From Actinomycetes bacterium (GTDB lineage: Bacteria; Actinomycetota; Acidimicrobiia; Acidimicrobiales; Bog-793): a stretch of DNA of 49,435 nucleotides. Positions 8,605-17,610 of this stretch are shown piece by piece (the stretch's first letter is position 1; each line of letters begins with the position of its first letter). A program made the position numbers and the translations under genes. The notes under the pieces were generated by a model. That model ran no database searches and was not told the origin of the DNA. It saw only the letters and a list, made by a program, of their open reading frames with translations. The stretch is from contig JAKBAA010000013.1 of the NCBI GenBank assembly GCA_021809425.1, positions 1-49,435 of the forward strand, read 5' to 3'.

Positions 8605-9540
8605 GTGGTCGCGCCGAGCCCGCCCATGGTGCGCGCCCGCCGGCTGCGCAAGCAGTTCGGCGACTTCGTCGCCGTCGGTGGGATCGACCTCGAGATCCGC
8701 CGAGGAGAGGTCTTCGGGTTCCTCGGGCCGAACGGCGCCGGCAAGACGTCGACCATGCGGATGATCGCCTGCATGTCGCCGGCGACGAGCGGCGAGCTGG
8801 AGGTGCGTGGGCGCGACCCGGCCACCGACGGGCCGGCCATCCGGGCCGGGATCGGCCTCGTCCCCCAGGAGGACGCCCTCGACGCCGAGCTGAGCGTGCT
8901 CGACAACCTGCTCGTCTACGGTCGCTACTTCGACCTGCCCCGCAGGGTGATCCGGGAGCGGGCCGGCCAGCTGCTCGAGTTCGCCCAGCTGGCCGACCGG
9001 GCCGGCGCGAAGGTCGACGCGCTGTCCGGCGGGATGCGGCGCCGCCTGACGATCGCCCGGGCCCTCGTCGCCGCCCCCGAGCTGGTCATCCTCGACGAGC
9101 CGACGACCGGGCTCGACCCGCAGGCACGTCACCTCGTCTGGGAGCGGCTCTACCGGCTGAAGCGGGAGGGCGTCACCCTCATCCTGACGACGCACTACAT
9201 GGACGAGGCCGAGCAGCTGTGCGACCGGCTCGTCGTGATGGACCGAGGCCGCATCGTCGCCGAGGGGCCACCGCGGGCGCTCGTCGCCGAGCACGTCGCC
9301 CGGGAGGTGCTCGAGGTGCGCGTCCTGCCGGCCGACGAGGCCGCCGTGGTGGCGGCGCTCGACCGCCACGGTGCCGGCTGCGACCGGCTGGCCGACCGGC
9401 TGTGCGCCTACGGCGACGACGGCGACGCCCTGCTTGCCGCCGTCCTCGCCACCGGGGTCCATCCCGAGGGGGTGCTCGTCCGGCGCGCCTCGCTCGAGGA
9501 CGTCTTCCTCCGCCTTACCGGCCGCCGGCTGGTGGACTGA
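8605..9540 (+). CDS. ABC-2 exporter ATP-binding protein (NodI/DrrA-like)
   Basis: A 311-residue ATPase for an export-type ABC system. Motifs: Walker A GPNGAGKTS, Q-loop in GLVPQED, signature LSGGMRRRL, Walker B LVILDEPTTGLDP and H-loop in LTTHYMDEAEQLCDRL. The C-terminal extension of about 80 residues fits the DrrA/NodI class. A GTG start at 8605 sits six bases after a -10-like TAGCGT; ATG at 8626, seven codons later, is an alternative. Two ABC-2 permeases follow in the same operon, so the transporter is one ATPase with a permease heterodimer. Related systems export antibiotics, lipo-oligosaccharides or lipids; the substrate here is unknown. It is divergent from a two-component operon. Confidence 0.92.
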   Translation: MVAPSPPMVRARRLRKQFGDFVAVGGIDLEIRRGEVFGFLGPNGAGKTSTMRMIACMSPATSGELEVRGRDPATDGPAIRAGIGLVPQEDALDAELSVLDNLLVYGRYFDLPRRVIRERAGQLLEFAQLADRAGAKVDALSGGMRRRLTIARALVAAPELVILDEPTTGLDPQARHLVWERLYRLKREGVTLILTTHYMDEAEQLCDRLVVMDRGRIVAEGPPRALVAEHVAREVLEVRVLPADEAAVVAALDRHGAGCDRLADRLCAYGDDGDALLAAVLATGVHPEGVLVRRASLEDVFLRLTGRRLVD

Positions 9541-9557
9541 CCGCGGGTGCGGATCGG

Positions 9558-10448
9558 GTGGAGCGGGTGGAGCGGGTGGAGCGGGTCGGCGTGACGGGGG
9601 CGGTCGCGGACGTCGGCGCGCGGCCGACCGGTCTCGGAGAGCTCTGCCCCCGGCGCCTGTCGCGCCCACCGTGGGTCCGGGCGCTCGGCTACTTCCTGTT
9701 CCGCTGGCGGCGCACCTTCCGCTCGACGCTCGCCGGCAACTTCGTCTACCCGGTCCTCTATCTCGCCGCCATCGGCGTCGGCCTCGGCGGGCTCGTCGAC
9801 CACCACCTCCACGGCGGTGCCACCGCCGCCGGGCTCTCCGGCGGGAGCTACCTGGCCTTCGTCACGCCCGGGCTGCTCGCCGGCTCGGTGATGCAGATCG
9901 CCCTCGGCGAGTCGACCTATCCGGTGATGGGGGCCATCCGCTGGGAGCGGTCGTACGAGACGATGCTGGCCACGCCGCTCGAGGTGACCGACGTGCTCCT
10001 CGGCCACCTCGCCTTCGTCGCCGTCCGGGTGCTAACCGCCGCCGTCGTGTTCGTGGCGGTGGCGGCCGCCTTCGGGGCGCTCGCCTCGCCCGAGGCGGTC
10101 CTGGCTGTGCCGGTCGCCGTGCTCGTCGGGGCTGCGTTCGCGGCGCCGCTCATGGCGTTCTCGGTCACAAGGGAACGCGACCTCGCCTTCTCGACCCTCC
10201 AGCGGCTGGTGATCGTGCCGCTGTTCCTGTTCTCGGGCAGCTTCTTCCCGCTCCGCCAGCTGCCCGGGATCCTGCAGGGCCTGGCCGAGGCCACGCCGCT
10301 CTACCACGGGGTGGCCCTCGCCCGGACGGCCATGCTCGGCACGCCGTGGCGCCTCGCCGACGTCGGCCACGCCGGCTACCTCGTGGTGCTCACCGCCATC
10401 GGGTACGTCCTGGCCCGCCGCACCTACCGCCGGCGGCTGGCCGCGTGA
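9558..10448 (+). CDS. ABC-2 type permease, first subunit
   Basis: About 296 residues with six predicted membrane segments in the ABC-2 arrangement, a conserved long first loop (VTPGLLAGSVMQIALGEST) and the motif RWERSYETMLATPLEVTDVLLG that contacts the ATPase. The C-terminal LFLFSGSFFPLRQLP is typical of NodJ/DrrB-like permeases. The start is uncertain: in-frame GTG codons at 9558, 9567, 9576 and 9591 result from a nine-base tandem repeat (GTGGAGCGG) plus one more codon; the conserved part begins only near 9667. The stop overlaps the GTG of the second permease (GTGA), so the two are coupled. Confidence 0.88.
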   Translation: MERVERVERVGVTGAVADVGARPTGLGELCPRRLSRPPWVRALGYFLFRWRRTFRSTLAGNFVYPVLYLAAIGVGLGGLVDHHLHGGATAAGLSGGSYLAFVTPGLLAGSVMQIALGESTYPVMGAIRWERSYETMLATPLEVTDVLLGHLAFVAVRVLTAAVVFVAVAAAFGALASPEAVLAVPVAVLVGAAFAAPLMAFSVTRERDLAFSTLQRLVIVPLFLFSGSFFPLRQLPGILQGLAEATPLYHGVALARTAMLGTPWRLADVGHAGYLVVLTAIGYVLARRTYRRRLAA

Positions 10449-11266
10449 GCGCCGCCCGGCCGACGTCCGTCCCGTTGCTGCGCCTCACCCCCCTCGCCCT
10501 CGCCCGGCCCGGTCGGGCGCGCCGCCTGGTCGAGCGCAACCTGGTCGTCTACCGGCGGGGTTGGACCTACGTCGTGTCGGGGTTCTTCGAGCCGTTCCTC
10601 TACCTCCTGTCGATCGGTGTCGGGCTCGGCCACCTCGTCGGCAGCCAGCGCGTCGGCGGTCACCCGGTTGGCTACGCCGCCTTCGTCGCACCCGGGCTGC
10701 TCGCCTCGTCGGCGATGAACGGTGGCATCCTCGACACGACCTACGGGCTCTTCTTCAAGCTCAAGTACGCCCATACCTACGAGGCCGTCCTCTCGACGCC
10801 GCTCACGAGCGCCGACGTTGCCGTCGGGGAGGTGGCCTCGGCATTCCTGCGGGGGAGCGTCTACTCGGCCGCCTTCCTCGCCGTCATGGCCGGGCTCGGC
10901 CTGGTCGGCTCGCCGTGGGCACTCTGCTGCCTGCCGATCGCCGCCCTCGTCGGGCTCGCCTTCGCCAGCCTGGGACTTGCCGTCACCGCACATCTCCGCA
11001 GCTGGCAGGACGTCGACATGGTGGCACTTGCCGTGCTTCCCATGTTCCTGTTCTCGGCCACCTTCTACCCGCTCTCCATCTATCCGGGGGCCGTCGGATG
11101 GCTGGTCCGGGTGACGCCGCTCTACCAGGGAGTCGTGCTGCTACGGGCCTTCGACCTCGGCGCCGTCACGCCCGGCCTGTGGTGGCACGCCGCCTACCTG
11201 GTCGTGCTGGCGGGCGTGTCGCTCTCGGTGGCCGCCGGGCGCCTCCGCCGGCTGCTCGTCCCCTGA
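10445..11266 (+). CDS. ABC-2 type permease, second subunit
   Basis: A 273-residue, six-segment ABC-2 permease that is a diverged paralogue of the preceding gene: both share VAPGLLAS or VTPGLLAG, a YE-[AT]-[VM]-L-[SA]-TPL loop and LFSATFYPL or LFSGSFFPL. The GTG start overlaps the stop of the first permease by four bases. The two would pair with the ATPase encoded at 8605 to form a heterodimeric exporter. A hairpin follows the stop. Confidence 0.9.
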   Translation: MSAARPTSVPLLRLTPLALARPGRARRLVERNLVVYRRGWTYVVSGFFEPFLYLLSIGVGLGHLVGSQRVGGHPVGYAAFVAPGLLASSAMNGGILDTTYGLFFKLKYAHTYEAVLSTPLTSADVAVGEVASAFLRGSVYSAAFLAVMAGLGLVGSPWALCCLPIAALVGLAFASLGLAVTAHLRSWQDVDMVALAVLPMFLFSATFYPLSIYPGAVGWLVRVTPLYQGVVLLRAFDLGAVTPGLWWHAAYLVVLAGVSLSVAAGRLRRLLVP

Positions 11267-11315
11267 GCCGCCGAGGCACCGCCCTCCTCGGTACGCCCGG
11301 GGGCGCCCCGGCGGC
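11267..11315 (+). terminator. Probable terminator hairpin of the ABC-2 operon
   Basis: Begins immediately after the stop. An inner stem CCGAGG/CCTCGG (11271-11276 with 11286-11291) and an outer GCCGCC/GGCGGC pair can form. No T-run. Confidence 0.4.
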
Positions 11316-11384
11316 AGCGGGGGGGGGTGCCAGCGCCGCCGGACACGCATGGTGCCAGGGTTCCCGCTCTGGGACGATGGTGCG

Positions 11385-11897
11385 ATGCAGCGTCGTTGGT
11401 GGCACGGAGTCGCGCTCACGCTCGGGGTGTCCGTCCCGTGCCTCGTCGCCGAGGAGGGGTGGCACCGGCGCGCCCTCATCGACTGGAGCCTCGCCTGGGT
11501 TCCCTTCGCCGTGGCGGTCGCCGCCGCCTTCCTCGCCGGTGGCGCGCTCGCCGGGACGAGCGCGCGGCGGGGAAGGGCGGGGGTGGTCGGCCGGGGTCTG
11601 GCCTGCGGGCTGGCGTCGATCACGTGCCTGCTCGCCGGCGACTTCGTGCGGCGCGACCTCGTCGTGCGCGAAGCGCTCAGCTTCGGCGTGGTCGAGCTGT
11701 GGCTGATCGCCGGCGGTGGCGCCGTCGCCCTGGCCGGGCTGGGCGCCGGCGCCACCGCCCTGCGACGGTCAGCGACCGAGCAGCACCTTGGCGGCCGCCA
11801 CGACGTGCGGCGACGAGATGCCCGCCATGTCGAGCAGCTCGGCGGGGGTACCCGAGGAGGACAGGGAGCGCACGGCGAGGTGGGTGACCTGCAGTGA
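11385..11897 (+). CDS. Hypothetical membrane protein
   Basis: An ATG at 11385 opens a 170-residue frame. An earlier in-frame ATG at 11349 would only add a non-hydrophobic start. Residues 6-130 contain about four hydrophobic segments (for example AWVPFAVAVAAAFLAGGAL and VELWLIAGGGAVALAG), so it is a small integral membrane protein. No family is recognised. The last 43 codons run antisense over the 3' end of the transketolase gene (11769-11897) and are hydrophilic and unlike the rest, suggesting that an original stop was lost. Both genes may be real, ending tail to tail. Confidence 0.5.
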   Translation: MQRRWWHGVALTLGVSVPCLVAEEGWHRRALIDWSLAWVPFAVAVAAAFLAGGALAGTSARRGRAGVVGRGLACGLASITCLLAGDFVRRDLVVREALSFGVVELWLIAGGGAVALAGLGAGATALRRSATEQHLGGRHDVRRRDARHVEQLGGGTRGGQGAHGEVGDLQ

Positions 11898-13622
11898 CGC
11901 CACCCCCGCCTCGACGAGCCCGGCGATGACCGCCTCGCCGAGGCCACCTGCGGGGGAGTGGTCCTCGACGACGACGACCCGGCCACCGGTGGCGGTGGCC
12001 GCGGCGGCGAGCGTGGCCGTGTCGAGCGGCTTCACGCTGTAGCAGTCGACGACCCGGGCGGCGATCCCCTCGCCGGCGAGCTGGTCGGCGGCGGCGAGGC
12101 ACTGGTGGAGGGTCACCCCGGCGCCGACCAGGGTGACGGCGTCGTCGGCCCCCGAGCGGACCACCTTGGAGCCACCGAGGTGGAACGCCTCGTCGGGGCC
12201 GTACAGGACGGGGTAGGCGCCACGGGTCGTCCGCATGAACGCCACGCCGGGCGCGTCGGCCATCGCCGCCACGAGTGCCACCGTGGAGGTGGCATCGCTC
12301 GGGTAGAGGACCACCGAGTCGTTGACGGTCCGGAGGGCCGCCAGGTCCTCGAGGGCCATCTGGGACGGGCCGTCCTCGCCGATCTCGACACCTGCGTGCG
12401 AGCCGCACAGGCGGATCGGGAGCTCGGAGATGCCGGACATCCGCACGAAGTCGAACGCCCGGGACAGGAACGCCCCGAAGGTGGCGGCGAAGGGCACGTA
12501 GCCGCGGGCGGCCAGGCCGAGCGAGGCACCGACCATGAGCTGCTCGGCGATGAACGTCTCGAAGTACCGCTCGGGGGCGACCTTCTGGAATTCCTCAGAG
12601 CGCGTCGAGTTGCCGACCTCGGCATCGAGGACGACCACCTCCGGTCGGGCCGCAAGGGCGGCGAGGGCGTCGCCGTAGGCGTTGCGGGTTGCGACCTTCG
12701 CGCCGAGCTCGTACCGGGGCAGGTCGAGCTTGGCATGGGGGTCGGGCGTGATCGCCGGGGTGCCGGCGGGCGGCTCGAGCGAGGTGACCAGAAGGTCGCT
12801 CCGCCCTCCGAGGGCGGCGACGGCCCGCTCGGCCAGGTCGCTCGGCAGCGCCGTGCCGTGCCAGCCGTTCTTGTCCTCGATCTCGGGGACGCCCTTGCCC
12901 TTCACCGTGCGGGCCAGCAGCACCGTCGGCCGTCCGGCCGTCGTGGCGGTGCTGAGCGCCTCGTCGATCGCCGCAAGGTCGTGGCCGTCGAGGGTGATCG
13001 CCCGGCACCCGAACGCCTCCACCCGGCGGGCATAGGCATCAAGGTCCCATTGCAGCTCGGTCGGGCCGCGCTGGCCCAGCCGGTTGACGTCGACGATGAC
13101 AACCAGGTTGTCGAGCTCGAAGAGGGCGGCCTTGTCGAGCGCCTCCCAGACGGACCCCTCCGCGAGCTCGCTGTCGCCGCACAGGGTGAACACCTGATAG
13201 CCGAGCTGGTCGAGGCGCTTCCCGGCGAGGGCGATGCCGACGGCGGCGGTGATGCCGACGCCGAGCGACCCGGTGGCGAGGTCCACCCACGGCAGGATCG
13301 GCGTCGGGTGCCCCTGGAGCCGGCTGCCGAGCCGACGGTAGGTGGTGAGCAGCTCGTCCTCGCTCACCACCCCGACGGCGCGGTACAGCGAGTAGAGCAG
13401 CGGCGAGGCGTGGCCCTTCGAGAAGACGAGGTGGTCGTTCGTCGGACGCTTCGGGTCCTGCCAGTCGTAGTGGAGGTGGCGCGTCGCCAGTACAGCGATC
13501 AGGTCGGCGGCTGACAGCGACGACGTAGGGTGGCCCGAGCCGGCCCCCGTGCTGCAGCGGATCGAGTCGACCCGAAGCTGGCGGGCGAGCTCGGCGACCT
13601 CGGACAGCGCAGGGGCTGCCAT
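11769..13622 (-). CDS. tkt: Transketolase (full length, about 620-aa type)
   Basis: A 617-residue thiamine-diphosphate enzyme moving two-carbon units between sugar phosphates in the pentose phosphate pathway. Visible features: H31 in the early GSGHPTSSLS segment, FSKGHASP with H71, the TPP-binding motif GDSELAEGSVWEALDKAALF ending near residue 170 with the partner Asn about 28 residues after GD (VDVNRLGQ), and the pyrimidine-binding half from about residue 315 (ATRNAYGDAL ... FIAEQLMVGASLG). At about 617 residues it resembles the shorter transketolases of animals and many actinobacteria and archaea rather than the 660-residue bacterial form. It starts four bases after the stop of a TetR regulator gene, so the two form an operon. 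A ribose or sugar supply role beside the glycan genes is possible but unproved. Confidence 0.9.
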   Translation of the reverse strand: MAAPALSEVAELARQLRVDSIRCSTGAGSGHPTSSLSAADLIAVLATRHLHYDWQDPKRPTNDHLVFSKGHASPLLYSLYRAVGVVSEDELLTTYRRLGSRLQGHPTPILPWVDLATGSLGVGITAAVGIALAGKRLDQLGYQVFTLCGDSELAEGSVWEALDKAALFELDNLVVIVDVNRLGQRGPTELQWDLDAYARRVEAFGCRAITLDGHDLAAIDEALSTATTAGRPTVLLARTVKGKGVPEIEDKNGWHGTALPSDLAERAVAALGGRSDLLVTSLEPPAGTPAITPDPHAKLDLPRYELGAKVATRNAYGDALAALAARPEVVVLDAEVGNSTRSEEFQKVAPERYFETFIAEQLMVGASLGLAARGYVPFAATFGAFLSRAFDFVRMSGISELPIRLCGSHAGVEIGEDGPSQMALEDLAALRTVNDSVVLYPSDATSTVALVAAMADAPGVAFMRTTRGAYPVLYGPDEAFHLGGSKVVRSGADDAVTLVGAGVTLHQCLAAADQLAGEGIAARVVDCYSVKPLDTATLAAAATATGGRVVVVEDHSPAGGLGEAVIAGLVEAGVASLQVTHLAVRSLSSSGTPAELLDMAGISSPHVVAAAKVLLGR

Positions 13623-13626
13623 CGGC

Positions 13627-14259
13627 TCAGCGCCTGCTGGCCGCGGCGCGGCGGCCGGGCGTGAACAGGTCGGTGATCATCAGGATGACCACCTTCTCGG
13701 AGGCGACCGCCGACCGGTTGAGGCTCGTGCGAAGGTAGTTCCAGCTGTCCCACGACGTCACCAGGTCGAGGGCGTCGAGGAACGATCGTCCGTCCTCCGA
13801 ACGCCGGGCCACCTCGGGCGCGAACGTCGCCGAAAGGTGGTCGCGCCGGGTGGCACGCGCCTGGCGGAGCCCCTCGGCCATCTCGGGGGAGTCGTGCTGG
13901 TCGAACATCGTGGCGAGCCGCATCGGGGTGATCGCCTCGAACAGCCGCCGGTACTGCCGGGCGGTCTGCTGGATGCGCTCCTCGAGCGGGAGCTTCACGT
14001 CGATCTCACGCAGCATCTCCCGGTACCGGTCGGTCTGCATGGTGAGCGCCATGGTGCGCAGGGCGCCCACGTCCTCGAAGTGGTGGTAGACGGTGCGCAG
14101 CGCCACCCCGGCCCGTTCGGCGACGGCCTGGGCGGTGGGGCGCAGCTCGCCTTGCTCGACGAGCTCGAGCAAGGCATCGAGCACCCGCACACGGGTGCGC
14201 TCACCCCTCGCCCTCCGACCGTCGACTGCTTCTCTTCGCTCGACCTGTTCACGCGGCAT
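13627..14259 (-). CDS. TetR-family transcriptional regulator
   Basis: A 210-residue one-component regulator. The N-terminal DNA-binding domain shows RVRVLDALLELV and the helix-turn-helix AQAVAERAGVALRTVYHHFED (about residues 43-63). The C-terminal ligand-binding domain is all-helical, without a named subfamily. ATG at 14259 is preferred because a TAATCT -10 box lies six bases upstream, giving a leaderless transcript; GTG at 14262, one codon earlier, is the alternative. The transketolase gene follows after four bases, so the regulator and the enzyme are co-transcribed and may be auto-regulated. The inducer is unknown. Confidence 0.9.
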   Translation of the reverse strand: MPREQVERREAVDGRRARGERTRVRVLDALLELVEQGELRPTAQAVAERAGVALRTVYHHFEDVGALRTMALTMQTDRYREMLREIDVKLPLEERIQQTARQYRRLFEAITPMRLATMFDQHDSPEMAEGLRQARATRRDHLSATFAPEVARRSEDGRSFLDALDLVTSWDSWNYLRTSLNRSAVASEKVVILMITDLFTPGRRAAASRR

Positions 14260-14265
14260 CACGAA

Positions 14266-14271
14266 AGATTA
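14266..14271 (-). promoter_or_regulatory. -10 box of the TetR-transketolase operon (leaderless)
   Basis: TAATCT on the minus strand, six bases before ATG 14259. Confidence 0.45.
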
Positions 14272-14362
14272 CTGCGTGGGGCGGACAAGAACGAGCGCAT
14301 TGCGTACACACCCTTGCACGGTTGCCGGAGCACGGCACGCGCGCTGCCCGTTCGGGGCCGAG

Positions 14363-17356
14363 TTATGGCTGCGGCACGGCCTCGTGCCGGCCGGTGGCGG
14401 CGACCCCGGCCCCGCTGCGGGCCCTGCGCCGGCGCCGCGTGACGAGGGCCAGGGCGGCGATCGCCACGAGCCCGGCGGCGCCGGCGGCGCTCGCCAGCAG
14501 CCCGGCGTGCACGGTCGGGGGCGCGTAGCGCCAGGTCACCGTGTAGGCGCCAGCCGGTACTGGCACTGCCTGGATGATTCCCATGGGCCGCACCCTGACC
14601 AGCCGCGTCGTGCCACCACCGAGCGGGGTGAGCTGGGCGGTCCAGCCGACGGCGTACGCCTCGCTCCGGACGAGCAGGGCCGGGCGCGGCGAGGCGACGG
14701 TCATCTCGTCGCGACCGGTCGCCGTCGTGGTGGCGGCGACACGACCGGGGGCGCGGCGGGCGGGGTCGGCAGCGCGGGCGCCCACCGGCTGCAGCCACGC
14801 CGGGCCGGGGGCGTGCAGGTTGCGCCAGGCGACGAACGAGCCGATGGTGGCTGCGTAGCGCCAGTGACCACCGAGGATCCGTCCCTGCAGCGGCCCGTCG
14901 AGGGCCAACCGGCCGGTGGGACCGGGGGTGTCGGCGACGACGGCGTCGAGGACGACAGGCCGGGCGCCGAGGTCACGGACCCGGACGGTCAGCACCGGTC
15001 GCCCTGCAGGAAAGCGGGCGACGGCGGTCCCGCCGGCGCCCACCGCCCGCACCGGTCGCCCGGCGTGCGTGCCGGTGCCGAGCATCACCGACACGGTGGA
15101 CCGGCCGTCCCGCGCTCCGCCGCCGGCGACGACCAGCTCGACGCGGCGGACGGTCGACGGTGCCGGCAGCAGGAACGTGACCCCGCTCCCCGGCGCGACG
15201 CGGTACGGGCCCCCGACGACGGCGGCGGGCGTGCCGACGGCGGCGGCCGAGCTGGCAGCGCCCGGCACCGCAGTGCCGGGCGTTGGCGGAGGGGCGCCGG
15301 GGGCGAGGGGGGTGGCAAAGGCGTTGGGCAGGGTGAGCAGCGTCCGCAGGTCGAGCGTGTCGAAGGTCGAACCGGTCAGCGAGGCCACACGCAGGTTCTC
15401 GTACCCATGGGTGCTCGTCGCCTGGTCGTAGGCCGAGGCCACGACCGACCCGTAGCCCTGGACGCTCGCCACCCCGGCGACGATGTTGAGGTCGGGAGCC
15501 CCCAGCTCGTCGAGCAGCAGCGGCCCCTCGACCGGGCTCTGGTTGAGCGGGTCGTACAGGGCCATCCGGCCCCCCCCGGTGAGGCGGGCGAGGGTGCGGC
15601 TGGCAGTCGACGACCCGGAGAGCACCGAGGTCGGCATGCCCGAGAAGCTGAGGTTGGCCACGAACAGGCCGAGGTCGGCGACGGCCAGAAGGGCGAGCAG
15701 GCGGCGCCCCCGCCGGTGGGCGAGCGCCGTCGGGCGGAGCACCAGCGCCGTGGCGCCGGCCACCAGAGCGAGCTGCCACAGGTTGTCGGGCAGCATCCCC
15801 ACGAACAGCCCGGTGTTGGTCGGCGACACCCCGTCGAAGCTGCGCATCGCCGCCGGATCGGCGTAGGTGAGCAGGACGAGCCCGGCGGTCGCCCCGAGCG
15901 GCACGAGGCAGAGCAGCTTGGCTCGCCACGATCCGAGCAGGCCGGTGCCCCGCCGCTCGAGCAGGTCGTCGAGGAGAAAGGCCACCAGCACCACGAGCGC
16001 CAGGTCGATGAGGGCGGCGTTGCGGTTCTGCAGCCGCTCGCCGTCGAACAGCGGGATGTGGACGAGCAGGTGGCCGAGCGGCGTCGTCGTGCCGAGGGTG
16101 AGGAGCAGCCCGACGACGGCGGTGGCGTACCAGACCCCGACCTCCCGGCCGTGCCCGACGTGGCGTGGCTGACGCCTCGCCGCAGGCTGCGGGCTCGACG
16201 GGGGCCGCCGGAGACCGTCGAGGCGGCGGGCGACCCGTCGGGCGAGGCGCCCGGCGGCGGGGAATCGGTCGGCGAGGGGCGCCACGAGCGCCGGTAGGTA
16301 GGCCATGAACGCCACCGTGGCCAGCACGCCGGTCCCGATGGTGAGCTCGGGCAGGTTGTAGAAGCCGCCGTAGGTGGGCTGGCCGAGGTTGCCGTTGCCA
16401 CCGAACAGGAACGGGGCGAGCAGGAAGCTCGCTACGTGGCCGAGGGTGAGCGAGCCGGCGCCGAAGAACCCGTAGGCGGTGCTGCCGCGCTGCGACCCGT
16501 GGACGAAATGGAGGCCGGGCAGCCACTGGATGGCCGAGAGGAGGGCGGCGAGCACCCCGGCGCCGGCCACCGTGGCGACGAGGCGCAGCGGATGGCGGGC
16601 GCCCCGGACGAGCAGGGCGAGGACGTAGATGCCAGCGGCGATCGCCGTGGTCGTCACGGCCCGGGGATCGCCGGCGAGCACCGTGAGGCCGGCGGCCACG
16701 GCGACGACCAGGCCGGGCGCCGCCAGGCGGGCGGGTGAGCCGCCCTTCTCGACGCGGCGCCGCACGAGCTCGATGCCGGCGAGCGTCCACGGCATGAGGG
16801 CCGTCCCCTGGACGAGGCCGAGGTGGACGACCTGGCCGTTCATGAAGCCGGTGTAGGTGAACGCCAGCGCCCCGAAGGTCGCCGCCGTCGGGCGGGTGCC
16901 CAGCAGCCGGAGCAGGGCGAACGCCCCGACGGCCGCCACGATCGGGGTGGCGGTGTACGCCACCGTCCAGGCCGCCACGCCGGGCAGCACGGCGAACAGC
17001 CAGGTGGCAGGGAACATCGAGCCGCCGTTCCAGCCGGCCAGCAACGGGGTCCCGCTCCATACGAGCGGGTCCCAGGTGGGAAGGTGGCCGCTCCCCAGCT
17101 GCTCCCCGGCGAGGACGCGAAGGGGGAAGTTCTGCGTCAGGTTGTCGCCTGGCAGCACCGGGTGCCCGGCCAGGGAGAACGGCACGTAGAGCAGGATGGG
17201 CAGCACGACGAACACCGTCAGCGCCAGCCGGTCGCCGCGCGAGAGCACGGCCGGCACGGCGCGCCACCTGCCGCGCCGCCGCCGGCTACCTGCGGCGGTG
17301 CGCAGCAGGAACGGCGCAGGGGCGTCGCCGTCGCGCGGGACCGCCTCGATGACCAT
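14363..17356 (-). CDS. Large YfhO-like membrane protein (GT-C fold type)
   Basis: A 997-residue integral membrane protein. Residues 1-45 are basic and cytoplasmic, then about a dozen membrane helices run to about residue 560, followed by a soluble extracytoplasmic part of roughly 400 residues and a last helix (AGLVAIAALALV) with a basic tail. The early loop LPGDNLTQNFPLR and TWDPLVWSGTPLLAGWNGG is the acidic first-loop signature of YfhO/GT-C proteins, which transfer sugars from polyprenyl-phosphate donors outside the membrane or act in teichoic-acid glycosylation. The start is preceded by TAGATT eight bases upstream. It lies 100 bases upstream of, and in the same direction as, the TetR gene. 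Substrate unknown. Confidence 0.85.
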   Translation of the reverse strand: MVIEAVPRDGDAPAPFLLRTAAGSRRRRGRWRAVPAVLSRGDRLALTVFVVLPILLYVPFSLAGHPVLPGDNLTQNFPLRVLAGEQLGSGHLPTWDPLVWSGTPLLAGWNGGSMFPATWLFAVLPGVAAWTVAYTATPIVAAVGAFALLRLLGTRPTAATFGALAFTYTGFMNGQVVHLGLVQGTALMPWTLAGIELVRRRVEKGGSPARLAAPGLVVAVAAGLTVLAGDPRAVTTTAIAAGIYVLALLVRGARHPLRLVATVAGAGVLAALLSAIQWLPGLHFVHGSQRGSTAYGFFGAGSLTLGHVASFLLAPFLFGGNGNLGQPTYGGFYNLPELTIGTGVLATVAFMAYLPALVAPLADRFPAAGRLARRVARRLDGLRRPPSSPQPAARRQPRHVGHGREVGVWYATAVVGLLLTLGTTTPLGHLLVHIPLFDGERLQNRNAALIDLALVVLVAFLLDDLLERRGTGLLGSWRAKLLCLVPLGATAGLVLLTYADPAAMRSFDGVSPTNTGLFVGMLPDNLWQLALVAGATALVLRPTALAHRRGRRLLALLAVADLGLFVANLSFSGMPTSVLSGSSTASRTLARLTGGGRMALYDPLNQSPVEGPLLLDELGAPDLNIVAGVASVQGYGSVVASAYDQATSTHGYENLRVASLTGSTFDTLDLRTLLTLPNAFATPLAPGAPPPTPGTAVPGAASSAAAVGTPAAVVGGPYRVAPGSGVTFLLPAPSTVRRVELVVAGGGARDGRSTVSVMLGTGTHAGRPVRAVGAGGTAVARFPAGRPVLTVRVRDLGARPVVLDAVVADTPGPTGRLALDGPLQGRILGGHWRYAATIGSFVAWRNLHAPGPAWLQPVGARAADPARRAPGRVAATTTATGRDEMTVASPRPALLVRSEAYAVGWTAQLTPLGGGTTRLVRVRPMGIIQAVPVPAGAYTVTWRYAPPTVHAGLLASAAGAAGLVAIAALALVTRRRRRARSGAGVAATGRHEAVPQP

Positions 17357-17485
17357 CCTTCAGCAATCTACTCGTCTTCGCCCTGGTGTCGTGACGAGAT
17401 CGTAACGAACGAGCATCCGACGTGGGGGTCGCCTGGCCCCGCCTTGCTGGCCGCCCTGTCGCCACCCGAATCCTGACCTTTGCAG

Positions 17486-17514
17486 TCGACAATAGGCAGG
17501 GGCGCCGGTATGCT
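17486..17514 (+). promoter_or_regulatory. Promoter of the peroxiredoxin gene
   Basis: TCGACA (17486-17491), a 17-base spacer and TATGCT (17509-17514) match the housekeeping sigma consensus well. The start codon lies about 95 bases further on. Confidence 0.55.
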
Positions 17515-17610
17515 GGCGGCGGACCGCGCCGGCTGGGGCGTGGGCGAGCACCGCAGGCGAGCGGGGCGGAGCCGCCTGGGCGGCCCCGCCGAGACGACGG
17601 AGGAAGCGCG

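Noticed and set aside
17422-17610. N-terminal extension of the peroxiredoxin frame
   Set aside because: It covers the promoter, and the family begins at the ATG 17611, which has a strong ribosome-binding site.
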